Assembly: GCF_037078405.1 (NCBI RefSeq)
Contig: NZ_JAYMGZ010000001.1
Span: forward strand, 558,001-622,000
Reading direction: 5' to 3'
DNA length: 64,000 nt
Source: Haloarcula sp. DT43
Lineage (GTDB): Archaea; Halobacteriota; Halobacteria; Halobacteriales; Haloarculaceae
How positions within the stretch are numbered: the first letter of the stretch is position 1; each line of letters starts with the position of its first letter. Below the pieces are notes generated by a model. The model made no database searches, was not told the origin of the DNA, and saw nothing but the letters and a program-made list of their open reading frames with translations. Positions 34,936 through 44,155 of the stretch are shown here, one piece after another. A program made the translations under genes and the position numbers.

Positions 34936-35778
34936 CTACGTGGCGTCGTCGGCCGCGGCCCGCTCGATTGTCACCCGCACCTCGTCGCCGACCGCGAGGT
35001 CGATGCCCTCGCCGACGAGTTTCGCGCCGAAGCGCTCGCGGCCACAGAATAGCGCGATGCCGGTCACCGGCTCGCCGTTCGCCAGCACGGTCAGGTCGTC
35101 CCACGCGACCGTGCGACCGTCGGCCCTCCCGACGCGCGTTCCGGCGAGAGCGGCCCGCTCGGTCCCGTCACCGCCGAGCACCCCACCGCCCGTGTAGTGG
35201 GGCAGGCCGCCGTCGAGGACTCCCGGGCCGGCCTCGTTCCCGATGCCGGCGAAGGAGTCGCCCGATGCCGGATGGGCCGGCTCGTCCAGCCGCACCCATG
35301 TCTCGCCGCCCTCGACGACCGTACCGGTGCCGTCCCAGGACAGCGGCGTCACGTCGACGGCCGCCTCGACCGGCAGCGACCCCGACGCCCGGTATGGGTT
35401 CGCGTCCGGGGCCCGAAACCCCAGGTGGATGTGGTTTGGCACCCACGGCGCGAAGAACCCGGCCCGGACCAGCGCGCCGAGGTCGTCGCCGACGGCGACC
35501 GTCTCGCCGGGGTCGACGGCCGGGTCGACGTGTAGCAGCCGCGCCACGGCGTCGCCGGTGTCGACCAGGATGAGGTGGTCGTGTTCGGCGGCGTAGGCCT
35601 TCGGCGGGGCCCGGACCGTCTTCGTGTCCAGTACCTCGCCGGCCACCGGGGACGGCGCGCGCTCGCCGTCAGGGTAGATGTCGATGGCACACCCCTCGTC
35701 GTGGGCGTCGAACGGCGAGTTGTACAGGGAGAACCGGTAGTACTGGACGAGTACGTCCCGGGGTATCGTGACGGCCAT
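34936..35778 (-). CDS. M23-like peptidase-fold protein without signal peptide
   Basis: A 280-residue protein whose N-terminal 130 residues have the zinc-site layout of M23/LytM peptidases: DAHDEGCAIDIYP near residue 25 (H and D spaced as HxxxxxxD) and the later NHIHLGF near 115 (HxH). Between them is the SPVAGEVLD segment usual for the fold (hydrophobic strand with Gly). The C-terminal 150 residues are a beta-rich part with no recognised family, ending TIERAAADDAT. There is no signal peptide, and haloarchaea lack peptidoglycan, so it may act on another substrate inside the cell or be a binding protein. It converges with the nicotinamidase-like gene. Confidence 0.65.
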   Translation of the reverse strand: MAVTIPRDVLVQYYRFSLYNSPFDAHDEGCAIDIYPDGERAPSPVAGEVLDTKTVRAPPKAYAAEHDHLILVDTGDAVARLLHVDPAVDPGETVAVGDDLGALVRAGFFAPWVPNHIHLGFRAPDANPYRASGSLPVEAAVDVTPLSWDGTGTVVEGGETWVRLDEPAHPASGDSFAGIGNEAGPGVLDGGLPHYTGGGVLGGDGTERAALAGTRVGRADGRTVAWDDLTVLANGEPVTGIALFCGRERFGAKLVGEGIDLAVGDEVRVTIERAAADDAT

Positions 35779-35980
35779 CGCCGCCGATTAGGGGTGGACC
35801 GGTATGGCTCTGTCGTCCGAGGGTTCAAGCGCGGTGCCGGGACCACCGCTTCGCGTGCGCTGACGACAGCCGCGGCGGGGGCAGCGGGAGCGCGACACGT
35901 CCCGCCGCGACGGCCGTGTGTCGCCTGTTCGCCCTACTGTGGCGGACCGCTTTAGCCCCGCGAGTCCGTACTGACCGGAT

Positions 35981-36664
35981 ATGCGCCTGCTACAGGGTCG
36001 CACCGACGACCCGGAGACGGACTTCGAGCGGACCCGCGAGATGGCGGACCGCGTCGCCGAGGACCGCGAGCCGGCCCTGCGTGTCTGGCGACCGCACAGG
36101 CAGGTCGCGTTCGGCCGCCGGGACGCCACCAGCGACGGCTACGAGCGGGGCCGTCGGGCCGCCCGCGAGCGGGGGTACACCGTCATCGAGCGCGCCGTGG
36201 GGGGTCGCGCCGTCGCCTACACCGGGTCGACCGTCTCGTTTGCCCTCGCCGTCCCGTCCGCGGACCCGCGTGGGACCATCGAGAACCGCTACGAACGAGT
36301 CGAAGATGCCCTGCAGCGCGCGCTCGACGACTGCGGCGTCACCGCCCGGCCGGGCGAACCCACCGATTCGTTCTGTCCGGGGAGCCACTCGCTCCGGGCC
36401 GGGGGCAAAATCGCCGGACTCGCCCAGCGCGTCCGACAGTCGGTCGCCGTCGTCGGCGGTATCGTCGTCGTTCGGGACCACGAAGCCATCGCCGAGGTGC
36501 TGGCTCCCGTCTACGACGCGCTCGACGTTCCGTTCGACCCACAGAGCGTCGGGAGCGTCGCCAACGCCGGAGGGACCGCCGACCCCGGTCGGGTCGTCAC
36601 GGCGCTGGAGCAGTCGCTGGCCGACGGCCACGAGGTGTCGGTGAGCACTATCCGAGAGACTTAG
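35981..36664 (+). CDS. Lipoate/octanoate protein ligase-family protein
   Basis: A 227-residue protein of the biotin/lipoyl-ligase (BPL/LplA/LipM) fold. It shows RVWRPHRQVAFGRRDAT, a GGRAVAYTGSTVSFALA block, FCPGSHSLRAGGKIAGLAQRV near residue 130 (with the acyl-transfer lysine in GGKIAG), and VGGIVVV. A Cys sits just before the lysine block as in LipM octanoyltransferases, so either lipoate ligase or octanoyltransferase is possible. Haloarchaea carry lipoylated 2-oxoacid dehydrogenase complexes that need such an enzyme. The dihydroorotase gene follows 24 bases later. Confidence 0.8.
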   Translation: MRLLQGRTDDPETDFERTREMADRVAEDREPALRVWRPHRQVAFGRRDATSDGYERGRRAARERGYTVIERAVGGRAVAYTGSTVSFALAVPSADPRGTIENRYERVEDALQRALDDCGVTARPGEPTDSFCPGSHSLRAGGKIAGLAQRVRQSVAVVGGIVVVRDHEAIAEVLAPVYDALDVPFDPQSVGSVANAGGTADPGRVVTALEQSLADGHEVSVSTIRET

Positions 36665-36688
36665 GCGTCCGCCCGGCCGATGGGGCGT

Positions 36689-38020
36689 ATGCTCATCCGC
36701 AACGCGACGCTGCCGGACGGCCACCAGCGCGACGTCCGGGTGCGTGGCGAGTCCGTCGTCGAGGTCGGCCGCGACCTGGACGCGTCGGACCAGCACGTCA
36801 TTGAAGCGACCGGCAAGCGCCTCTTTCCCGGCATGATTGACGCGCACGTCCACTTCCGCCAGCCGGGCTACCCACACAAGGAGACGTGGGAGACCGGCTC
36901 GCGGTCCGCGGCGGCCGGTGGCGTCACGACCGTCGTCGACCAGCCCAACACCGACCCGCCGACCGTCGACGGCGAGGCGTTCGACCAGAAGGCAGAGTTC
37001 GCCGCCGATTCGGTCGTCGACTGGGGCATCAACGGCGGTGTCACGGCCGACTGGATTCCCAACGTCCTCCTGCGCCGCCGGCTGTTCGCGCTCGGCGAGG
37101 TGTTCCTTGCGGACTCGACCGGTGACATGGGCATCGAGGCCGACCTGTTCGCCGACGCGCTGGAGGCCGCCGCCGACAACGACGTGCCGGTCACGGTCCA
37201 CGCCGAGGACGCCGACTACTTCAATGACGACGCCCGCGCCCGCGACGACGCCGACGCCTGGAGCGCGTTCCGCACCGCCAAGGCGGAGGCGAAAGCCGTC
37301 GAGCGGGCCTGTGCTGTCGCCCAGGAACACGACACGACGATTCACGTCGCTCACACGTCCACGCCGGAGGGCGTCGACATCGCCAGCGACGCCGGGATGA
37401 CGACCGAGGTGACGCCACACCACCTGTTGCTCTCCCGGCGCGACCTCTCCGAGCTGGGGACGTTCGGACGGATGAACCCGCCCCTGCGCCGCGAGAAGCG
37501 CCGCCAGAAGCTCTACGAGCGGGTCGCCGACGGCACGGTCGACATGATTGCGACCGACCACGCGCCCCACACCCGCGAGGAGAAGGACGCCAGCATCTGG
37601 GACGCGCCGTCGGGCGTCCCCGGCGTCGAGACGGCCCTCCCGCTCCTGCTCGCCGAGGCCCGCGATTCGGACAGCGACCTCACGTACGAGCGCGTCCGGG
37701 ACCTCACGGCGCGCAACCCGGCCGACGTGTTCGGCATCCCGCAGAAGGGGACCATCGAGGCCGGCAAGGACGCCGACCTCGTGCTCGTCGACACCACCGA
37801 GACGAGCGAGGTTCGCGGCGACGCGCTGCACTCGAAATGCGACTGGACGCCCTTCGAGGGCTTCGACGCGGTGTTCCCCGAGTGGACGATGGTCCGCGGG
37901 ACCGTCGTGTACGAGCGCGGCGACGCGCTGGAGGGCGAGGACACGGCCCCCCAGGAGGACGTGTTCTACGACCACCAGGGGCAGAACGTCCGTGGCGCGG
38001 ACAGCGAGCGACTCGAGTAG
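36689..38020 (+). CDS. pyrC: Dihydroorotase
   Basis: A 443-residue zinc amidohydrolase that closes carbamoyl-aspartate to dihydroorotate in pyrimidine synthesis. Metal-site motifs: DAHVHFRQPGYPHKETWETG near residue 48 (HxH), HAEDADYF and HVAHTSTPEG for later histidines, and the catalytic Asp in IATDHAPHTREE near 289. Two ATGs are possible, at 36680 and 36689; the second (MLIRNATL) is chosen as the family usually starts at that residue. It lies 24 bases after the lipoate ligase-like gene. Class I type with the usual length. Confidence 0.92.
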   Translation: MLIRNATLPDGHQRDVRVRGESVVEVGRDLDASDQHVIEATGKRLFPGMIDAHVHFRQPGYPHKETWETGSRSAAAGGVTTVVDQPNTDPPTVDGEAFDQKAEFAADSVVDWGINGGVTADWIPNVLLRRRLFALGEVFLADSTGDMGIEADLFADALEAAADNDVPVTVHAEDADYFNDDARARDDADAWSAFRTAKAEAKAVERACAVAQEHDTTIHVAHTSTPEGVDIASDAGMTTEVTPHHLLLSRRDLSELGTFGRMNPPLRREKRRQKLYERVADGTVDMIATDHAPHTREEKDASIWDAPSGVPGVETALPLLLAEARDSDSDLTYERVRDLTARNPADVFGIPQKGTIEAGKDADLVLVDTTETSEVRGDALHSKCDWTPFEGFDAVFPEWTMVRGTVVYERGDALEGEDTAPQEDVFYDHQGQNVRGADSERLE

Positions 38021-38065
38021 CGCCGCGACGACGGACGACGACCCCGAGCCGGCCGAGCCACCGGA

Positions 38066-38491
38066 CTACGACCGCTCGCGCACCCTCGTCAGCCGGTAGG
38101 CCGGCACGTCGAAGACGACGCCGTAGAGGACCCGGTTCACGACAGCGCCGACGCCGAACCCCGAGAGCGCGGCCGCGAGCACGACCGTCATCGGCGCGCC
38201 GGCGAGCGCCACGAGGCCGGCGCCGGCGACCACGAGGACGACGAACGCCGCGAGCGCGGCGACCTCCGGGTAGACGCCCGGGACCGCGTCGTGTTCGACG
38301 ACGGCGACCGCGACGCCCGTCAGGAGCCCGACCCCGACGACCACCGGCAGCATGTCGAACAGGGCCGTCCCCGCCTCCGCGTAGCCGAGCACCGCCCCGC
38401 CGATGCCGACGGCCAGGTCCGTCCGCAGAACTCTCTGTGTCGCCTCGCGGGTCGACAGCGACGGCTGCGTGTTGGGGTCGACGTCGCTCAT
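38066..38491 (-). CDS. Hypothetical four-helix membrane protein
   Basis: A 141-residue integral membrane protein with four predicted helices (about residues 24-45, 47-66, 76-98 and 101-120) after a polar N-terminus, and a short basic C-terminal tail (YRLTRVRERS). The start at 38491 (MSDVDPNTQ) is chosen because the upstream part of the frame is basic and runs into the spacer. No family recognised. It is downstream of the DUF5806-type gene on the same strand, 115 bases on. Confidence 0.62.
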   Translation of the reverse strand: MSDVDPNTQPSLSTREATQRVLRTDLAVGIGGAVLGYAEAGTALFDMLPVVVGVGLLTGVAVAVVEHDAVPGVYPEVAALAAFVVLVVAGAGLVALAGAPMTVVLAAALSGFGVGAVVNRVLYGVVFDVPAYRLTRVRERS

Positions 38492-38606
38492 CCCGACTGC
38501 CGCTGTGGCCCGTTCGGGGGCCGCCCGGACACGCGTTTCTCGCAGCTGTCTCTCGGGGTTTCGTGGCAAGACCGGTCCCCGGTTCCAGCACGCGGCGTCA
38601 CGCGTC

Positions 38607-39281
38607 TCACTCGTCGACCTGGAACTCGTTGCCACACTCCGGACAGCACACCTCGTCGTGTCGCAGTGCGGCCGACTGCTCGCGGACCTCCCGCATCACC
38701 GACGAGATGCGGTCCTCGGCCTCCATCTCGTCCTCGACGGCGAGGTCGACGCCCTCGACCTCCAGCAGGAACTTCGCCACCTCCGTGGCCTCGTACATCA
38801 CGTCGTCGAGGTCCTCGGCGGTGAAGAAGTCACACATCGCCCCGTAGAGGAAGGTCGCGCCGGCCTTCCGGACCTTGTCCTCGAAGGCCGAGCGGGCCTG
38901 GTTGACGGCTTGCGGCGTGTACGTGTCGGTCATAAACGGGACGAGTTCGGGGAGGTTCTCGCCGATTTTCGTCATCTCGACGCCCGTCTCCGTCCGGAAG
39001 TCGGCACACAGGCGGGCGATGGCCCACTCGCGGGCGGTGATGTAGGTCCGGTCCCGAAGGAAGTCGTTGGCGCGGTCGTAGGTCCCGCCCTCGATTTTCT
39101 TGAACCGGTCGTACTTCTGTACGTCCGTGGGAACGTCGGTGGCCGCCGCGTCGCCGGCGGACTCGGTCGCCGCCCCGTCAGTGACTTCGCTCTCGGTCCC
39201 GTCGTCCGCCGACTCGCGTCCGGCCGCCGCGTCGTCTGCCGCTCCCGCATCCGTCTCGTCCGGCGGTGCGCCCTCAGTCAT
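38607..39281 (-). CDS. DUF5806-family protein with extra C-terminal CPEC motif
   Basis: A 224-residue haloarchaeal protein. After about 50 residues of acidic low-complexity sequence, the conserved core begins with VPTDVQKYDRFKK and continues as YITAREWAIARLCADFRTETG and MYEATEVAKFLLEVEG, mostly helical. The C-terminus carries CCPECGNEF, a single zinc-type CxxC knuckle that I would not expect in the core family; two cysteines in the core (LCADF, YGAMCDFF) could complete a metal site. Function unknown. Start: ATG before TEGAPPDE. Confidence 0.75.
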   Translation of the reverse strand: MTEGAPPDETDAGAADDAAAGRESADDGTESEVTDGAATESAGDAAATDVPTDVQKYDRFKKIEGGTYDRANDFLRDRTYITAREWAIARLCADFRTETGVEMTKIGENLPELVPFMTDTYTPQAVNQARSAFEDKVRKAGATFLYGAMCDFFTAEDLDDVMYEATEVAKFLLEVEGVDLAVEDEMEAEDRISSVMREVREQSAALRHDEVCCPECGNEFQVDE

Positions 39282-39396
39282 AGACGAGACTGCGTGCCCG
39301 CGGCGAAAAAGGGTATCGCCGCCGTCCCGCGTGCCGTGTCCATTGATAGCACTTCGGCCAGGTGGCTTTTTCACCACTGCCACGCATGGCCCGACT

Positions 39397-39768
39397 ATGA
39401 AACTCCTGCTCGGTGTCGGGGGCAGCGACCTGTCCTACCAGGCACTGACCGAAACACTCGACCGCGTATCGGAGACGGGTGACGAACTGACAATCGTCAC
39501 CTTCGAGAACGAGGACGTCGACGCCGACCCCGAGGCGGTCCGACAGCGGGTCCGAGAGCACATCGCCGAGAGCGGGCTCGACCCGGCGCTGCGGCACATC
39601 GAGGGGTCGTCGCCGGGCAGCGAACTGGTGAACATCGCCGAGAGCGAGGGGTTCGATAGAATCGTCCTCGGCGGCGGCGGCCGCTCGCCGCTCGGGAAGA
39701 TACAGCTCGGTCCCATCGTCGAGTTCGTCCTGTTGAACGCACAGACGCCGGTGACTCTCATCCGATGA
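39397..39768 (+). CDS. Universal stress protein (short)
   Basis: A 123-residue UspA-fold protein. It begins with MKLLLGVGGSDLSYQALTETL and ends with the family's GGGGRSPLGKIQLGPIVEFVLLNAQTPVTLIR segment, the ATP-binding loop having Gly residues at the usual places. It is somewhat shorter than typical (140). The stop overlaps the ATG of the acetyltransferase gene (ATGA), so the two are one operon. It is one of three Usp genes within two kilobases. Confidence 0.86.
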   Translation: MKLLLGVGGSDLSYQALTETLDRVSETGDELTIVTFENEDVDADPEAVRQRVREHIAESGLDPALRHIEGSSPGSELVNIAESEGFDRIVLGGGGRSPLGKIQLGPIVEFVLLNAQTPVTLIR

Positions 39769-40286
39769 CTCGCACGTACCCAGACGAACCCGCGGGAGAG
39801 TTCCCACAGCCGCCGCGGACGATAACCGACCGCGAGGACCGCTCCATCGACGTCATTCCCGCCGACGACGCCGACACCGAGAGCCTCGTCGAGATGTATC
39901 TCGACTTCGACTCGGCCGACCGGGCCCAGGGCATCCCGCCGGTCAAAGAGGAGGCTATCCGCGAGTGGCTCGAAACCATACTCGACGGCGACTGCGTCAA
40001 CGTCGTCGCCAAACACGACGACACCGTCGCCGGCCACGCGACGCTGGTCCCGGACAACGAGGGCGAGCACGAACTCGCCATCTTCGTGTTACAGGCCTAC
40101 CAGGGGGCCGGCATCGGGACGGCGTTGGTCGAGACGCTGCTCGGGCACGGCCGGGCCGAGGGCATCGACCACGTCTGGCTCACCGTCGAGCGGTGGAACG
40201 AGCCGGCGATAGCGCTGTACGAGAAGGTCGGGTTCGAGATAAGCAGCGCCGAGAGCTTCGAGATAGAGATGGCGATTCGCCTCTAG
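39765..40286 (+). CDS. GNAT-family N-acetyltransferase
   Basis: A 173-residue acetyl-CoA-dependent transferase. A 40-residue acidic/proline-rich N-terminus precedes the GNAT fold, with AIFVLQAYQGAGIGTALVETLL near residue 106 (the Q-x-x-G-x-G acetyl-CoA motif) and ERWNEPAIALYEKVGFEI at the end. The substrate is unknown. It overlaps the upstream Usp gene by four bases and the convergent Usp gene at its 3' end by four bases. Coupled Usp and GNAT genes suggest that acetylation may be tied to stress state, but this is inference. Confidence 0.86.
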   Translation: MTRTYPDEPAGEFPQPPRTITDREDRSIDVIPADDADTESLVEMYLDFDSADRAQGIPPVKEEAIREWLETILDGDCVNVVAKHDDTVAGHATLVPDNEGEHELAIFVLQAYQGAGIGTALVETLLGHGRAEGIDHVWLTVERWNEPAIALYEKVGFEISSAESFEIEMAIRL

Positions 40287-40714
40287 ACGGTCAGGACCGG
40301 CTGGCTGGCGTACTCGATGACGTACGTCGCCGCGCGCCCGACGGCCTCTTCCCCCTTCTCGCGCGGGACGACGATGAAATCCGCGTCGACGTCTTCGCCC
40401 ACGTCGAGGATGACGCTCCCGGGCGTCTGCATCAGTCGCGTCTCGGAGAACGCGGTCGCGGACGACGTCTCGAACGCGCCGTCGTGGGCCTCGCGGAACG
40501 TCTCGTGGATGCGCTCGGTGAACGCCCGGTGCTCCTCGGCGATTGCGGCCGCGCTCACGTCGCCGTTCTCGATGTTCCGGTGGAGCCGTTCGTCGATGAC
40601 AAACAGCAGGTGGAGGTCGGCGTCGTACCGTTCCGCGACGGCAATCGCGTACTCGGCCGCCCGTTCCGACTGGTCGCTGCCGTCGACCGGCACGAGTACG
40701 AGGTCGATGTCCAT
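40283..40714 (-). CDS. Universal stress protein without the ATP glycine loop
   Basis: A 143-residue UspA-fold protein: IDLVLVPVDGSDQSERAAEYAIAVAERY at the start and YVIEYASQPVLTV at the end. The loop that binds ATP in many Usp proteins (GxxGx9GS) is replaced by PREKGEEAVGRAATY, so it is likely a UspA-type member that does not bind ATP. It overlaps the acetyltransferase gene by four bases at its 3' end. It is divergent from the next Usp gene by 111 bases. Confidence 0.88.
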   Translation of the reverse strand: MDIDLVLVPVDGSDQSERAAEYAIAVAERYDADLHLLFVIDERLHRNIENGDVSAAAIAEEHRAFTERIHETFREAHDGAFETSSATAFSETRLMQTPGSVILDVGEDVDADFIVVPREKGEEAVGRAATYVIEYASQPVLTV

Positions 40715-40825
40715 CACTCGCCACTGCGACCCCGGCCGGCAAAAATCCACCGAGGTTCGCGCCGGGGGCGCGACGCCGTGGGCTGGACCAACAGTGTATT
40801 TAGTCGTGCCTTCGATGCGTGGTGT

Positions 40826-41290
40826 ATGTTCGATACGGTGGTCATCGCCACGGACGGCTCCGGCAGCGCAGAGCGGGCCGTCGAAGCGGCGCTGGACCTG
40901 GCGGCGCGCTTCGACGCGACTGTCCACGGGCTGTACGTCGTCGACACCGGCGAGGTCGAGGCGACGCCCGAAGAGGTCCGGGAGGTGCTGGAGCGCGCGC
41001 TGGCGACCACTGGCGGTCGCGCCCTCTCGTTCATCCGGGAGGCCGCCGACGCCGACGCCGACGAGGAGCTCATCACCGCCGTCCGGCAGGGCGACCCGGC
41101 CGACGAAATCTGCAAGTACGCGAAGGAACACGACGCCGACGTCATCGCCAGCGGGACCCGCGGCCGCCACGGCGAACACGGCTTCCTGCTGGGGAGCGTC
41201 GCCGAGGAGCTCGTCCGGCAGGCCCCGATGCCGGTGCTGACGGTCCGCCAGCTCGAAGGCGAACCCAACCCCGAGCGGACCGAAGTCTGA
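40826..41290 (+). CDS. Universal stress protein with ATP-binding motif
   Basis: A 154-residue UspA-fold protein with the full ATP loop GTRGRHGEHGFLLGS near residue 115 (G-x2-G-x9-G-S) and the usual start FDTVVIATDGSGSAERAVEAAL. A Glu-rich tail (LEGEPNPERTEV) ends the protein. It is the last of three neighbouring Usp genes, the other two on the opposite sides of a GNAT gene; they differ in the ATP loop and so probably have distinct roles. Confidence 0.9.
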   Translation: MFDTVVIATDGSGSAERAVEAALDLAARFDATVHGLYVVDTGEVEATPEEVREVLERALATTGGRALSFIREAADADADEELITAVRQGDPADEICKYAKEHDADVIASGTRGRHGEHGFLLGSVAEELVRQAPMPVLTVRQLEGEPNPERTEV

Positions 41291-41344
41291 CGCCGCCGCC
41301 CCAGCGCGGCCCCGCGTCCGGCCGACTGACCACACATTTGACAG

Positions 41345-41355
41345 TATATTTATAT
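41345..41355 (+). promoter_or_regulatory. Promoter of the hybrid sensor kinase
   Basis: TATA-like TATATTTATAT at 41345-41355, about 30 bases before the ATG at 41381. A short leader is expected. Confidence 0.6.
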
Positions 41356-41380
41356 TTCCCTGGCGCATATCGCTTGAGAG

Positions 41381-44062
41381 ATGCATCGCAAAGTCCGCGT
41401 GCTCCACGTTGACGACGACCCGGAGTTCGCCGAGATGGCCGCCACGTTTCTCGAACGTGAGGGCGACGCGTTCACCGTCGAGACGGCGACTGACGTGCGT
41501 CAGGGGCTCGCACGGCTCTCCGAGGCCGCGTTCGACTGCGTCGTCTCGGACTACGACATGCCCGAGACGAACGGCATCGAGTTTCTGGAGGTCGTCCGCG
41601 AGACGTATCCGGACCTCCCGTTCGTCCTCTACACGGGCAAAGGGAGCGAGGAAGTCGCCAGCGAGGCCGTCTCCAAGGGCGTCAGCGATTACCTGCAGAA
41701 GGGACACGGCACCGACCGCTACACCCTGCTGGCGAACCGAATCGAGAACCTCGTCGCACAGCGGCGTGCGGAAGCGGGGCTGGAATCGCGTATCGAACAG
41801 CAGTCGGCGCTGGCGGCGCTGGGGAAACACGCCCTCTCTGGCTCTGGCCTCCAGGCGCTGTTCGAGGAGGCGGTCGAACTCGTCTCGGACACGCTGGGCA
41901 CGGAGTACTCGGAGGTGCTCGAATACCGGCCCGACAGCGCCGACCTCCTGTTGCGGGCCGGCGTCGGCTGGCAGGAGGGACTGGTCGGCACCGCGACCGT
42001 CGGGGCCGGGCTGGACTCACAGGCCGGCTTCACGCTCAAGACCGAGGAGCCGGTCGTCGTCGACGACCTTGCCACGGAGGAGCGCTTCAGCGGCCCGCCG
42101 CTGTTGCTGGACCACGACGTGGTGAGCGGCATCAGCATCGTCATCGGCAACACCGACGACCCGTGGGGCGTCCTGGGCACGCACTCGACGGACCAGACTA
42201 CCTTCACGGACGACGACGTGACGTTCGTCCAGAACGTCGCCAATCTGCTGGGGAGCGCCATCCAACGCCACCGCTCCGAACAGCGCCGCCGCGAGAGCGA
42301 GCGCCGGTTCCGCGAGATAGCGGAGGTGAGTCCGGACACGATATTCCGCCTGGATACCGACGGCGTCTTCAGGTTCGTCTCCCCCGTCGTCGAATCGCTT
42401 CTCGGCTACACGCCCGACGAACTCGTCGACACCCCGTTCCAGGACTACGTTCCCGAGGGGAGCATGGAGACGGCAGTCGGTGGGTTCACCAGGGTCGCGG
42501 CCGGCGAGACCGTCCGTGAACTCGAACTGCGCCTCATCGACGCCGACGGGGACCTCGTCGAGGTCGAGGTCAGCGCCAGCCCGGTCACACACGACGGCTC
42601 GGTCCGGTTCGTCCAGGGGCTCGTCCGGGACATCACCGGGCGAAAGGAGCGGGAACGGAACCTCCAGCGCTACCACGAGTACACCGACGACATGCTGGAC
42701 GCCATCGAGGACGTGCTGTTCGTCTACGACGAGTCCGGGACGCTCCAGCGGTGGAACGAGAGCCTCTCGGCCGTGACCGGCTACGACGACGACGAAATCG
42801 CGACGATGAACGGGATCGACTTCGTCTCCGAGTCGGACCGGGCGGCCACGGCCGCGGCCATCCGCGAGGTGTTCGAGACGGGACACGCGCGTCTCAAGGC
42901 GTCACTCATGACCAAAGACGGGACGGAGATACCCTACGAGTACGTCGCCAACCGCATCGTCCACCCGGACGGGACGCCGCTGCTGGTCGGTATCGGCCGT
43001 GACATCACCGACCGGACCGAGCGCGAGCGGCGACTCCGGCGGCTCAAGGCACAGTACGAGGCCCTCATCGAGAACCTCCCCGAGATGGGCGTGTTCCTCT
43101 TCGACCACGACTGCCGATACACCGTCGCCGGCGGCGGGGAAATCCGCTCTGTGGGGCTCACGTCGGCCGACTTCGAGGGGACGACGCCACACGACCTGTT
43201 CCCGGAGGCGATTGCCGACGAGCTCGAACACTACTACCGCGAGGCGCTCGACGGCCGCTCCCACCGGTTCGAACAGCAGTACCAGGACAGCCAGTATCAG
43301 ATTCAGACGGTTCCCGTCCGGGACGACGACGGCGAGGTCATCTCCGGGCTGGCGGTCTCGGAGGACGTCACGGAGCGCAGACAGCGCCAGCGGACGCTCG
43401 AACGCCAGAACGAGCGGCTGCGGGAGTTCGCCGGCGTAGTCAGCCACGACCTCCGGAACCCGCTGAACGTCGCACAGGGCCGCCTCGAACTGGCCCGGAC
43501 CGAGTGTGACAGCGACCACCTCGACGACGTCGCCGCGGCAATCGAGCGGAGCCACAGGCTCATCGACGACCTGTTGACGCTCGCCAGCAGCGGGGACGAG
43601 GTCACCGAGACGGACGCGCTGGCTCTCGGGGCAGTCGTCGAGGGGTGCTGGCAGAACGTCCCCACCGGCGACGCGACGCTCGTGGTCCGGACCGAGCAGA
43701 CGGTCGTGGCTGACCGGGGGCGACTCGAACAGATGCTCGAAAACCTCATCCGGAACGCCGTCGAACACGCACGGCCCGGTCCCGAGGTCCCTGCCGACGC
43801 CCCGGAGCGCGAGGGGAGCGACCTGACGGTGACCGTCGGCGCGCTCACCGACGGGTTCTACGTCGCGGACACCGGCACCGGCATCCCGCCCGAGGACCGC
43901 GAGGACATCTTCGAGGCCGGCTATTCGACCGCTACCGACGGGACCGGGTTCGGACTCCGCATCGTCGAGCAAATCGCCGACGCCCACGGGTGGACCGTCA
44001 CCGTGACAGACAGCGAGTCCGGCGGCGCGCGGTTCGAATTCCGGGGCGTCGAGACGACGTGA
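41381..44062 (+). CDS. Hybrid sensor: receiver-GAF-PAS-PAS-PAS-histidine kinase
   Basis: An 893-residue cytoplasmic signalling protein with no membrane helix. Order: receiver domain (1-125) with phosphoacceptor D57 in SDYDMP and the conserved Lys in TGKGSEE; GAF domain (about 145-290); three PAS domains (about 305-425, 430-545 and 550-665); HisKA with H689 in VVSHDLRNP; and an ATPase domain (about 740-890) with LENLIRNAVEHA, DTGTGIPP and TGFGLRIV. The N-terminal receiver followed by a kinase is common in haloarchaea. The input is unknown; GAF and PAS may sense redox, light or small molecules. It is transcribed alone. Confidence 0.92.
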   Translation: MHRKVRVLHVDDDPEFAEMAATFLEREGDAFTVETATDVRQGLARLSEAAFDCVVSDYDMPETNGIEFLEVVRETYPDLPFVLYTGKGSEEVASEAVSKGVSDYLQKGHGTDRYTLLANRIENLVAQRRAEAGLESRIEQQSALAALGKHALSGSGLQALFEEAVELVSDTLGTEYSEVLEYRPDSADLLLRAGVGWQEGLVGTATVGAGLDSQAGFTLKTEEPVVVDDLATEERFSGPPLLLDHDVVSGISIVIGNTDDPWGVLGTHSTDQTTFTDDDVTFVQNVANLLGSAIQRHRSEQRRRESERRFREIAEVSPDTIFRLDTDGVFRFVSPVVESLLGYTPDELVDTPFQDYVPEGSMETAVGGFTRVAAGETVRELELRLIDADGDLVEVEVSASPVTHDGSVRFVQGLVRDITGRKERERNLQRYHEYTDDMLDAIEDVLFVYDESGTLQRWNESLSAVTGYDDDEIATMNGIDFVSESDRAATAAAIREVFETGHARLKASLMTKDGTEIPYEYVANRIVHPDGTPLLVGIGRDITDRTERERRLRRLKAQYEALIENLPEMGVFLFDHDCRYTVAGGGEIRSVGLTSADFEGTTPHDLFPEAIADELEHYYREALDGRSHRFEQQYQDSQYQIQTVPVRDDDGEVISGLAVSEDVTERRQRQRTLERQNERLREFAGVVSHDLRNPLNVAQGRLELARTECDSDHLDDVAAAIERSHRLIDDLLTLASSGDEVTETDALALGAVVEGCWQNVPTGDATLVVRTEQTVVADRGRLEQMLENLIRNAVEHARPGPEVPADAPEREGSDLTVTVGALTDGFYVADTGTGIPPEDREDIFEAGYSTATDGTGFGLRIVEQIADAHGWTVTVTDSESGGARFEFRGVETT

Positions 44063-44155
44063 GCGGTGCACGGACCGACGGCCGCGGCCGCGCCGTCCCC
44101 GGTCTGTCACGGTCGAACCCGACGGCTTCTTGACGCCGCGCCCGCTTGCTGGGGC

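Noticed and set aside
35810-35845. GGTTCAAG resembling a tRNA T-loop
   Set aside because: No acceptor, D or anticodon stems can be built around it; likely chance.
35990-37975. A 661-codon minus-strand frame opposite the lipoate ligase and dihydroorotase genes
   Set aside because: Composition of a GC-rich shadow frame; both plus-strand genes have clear catalytic motifs.
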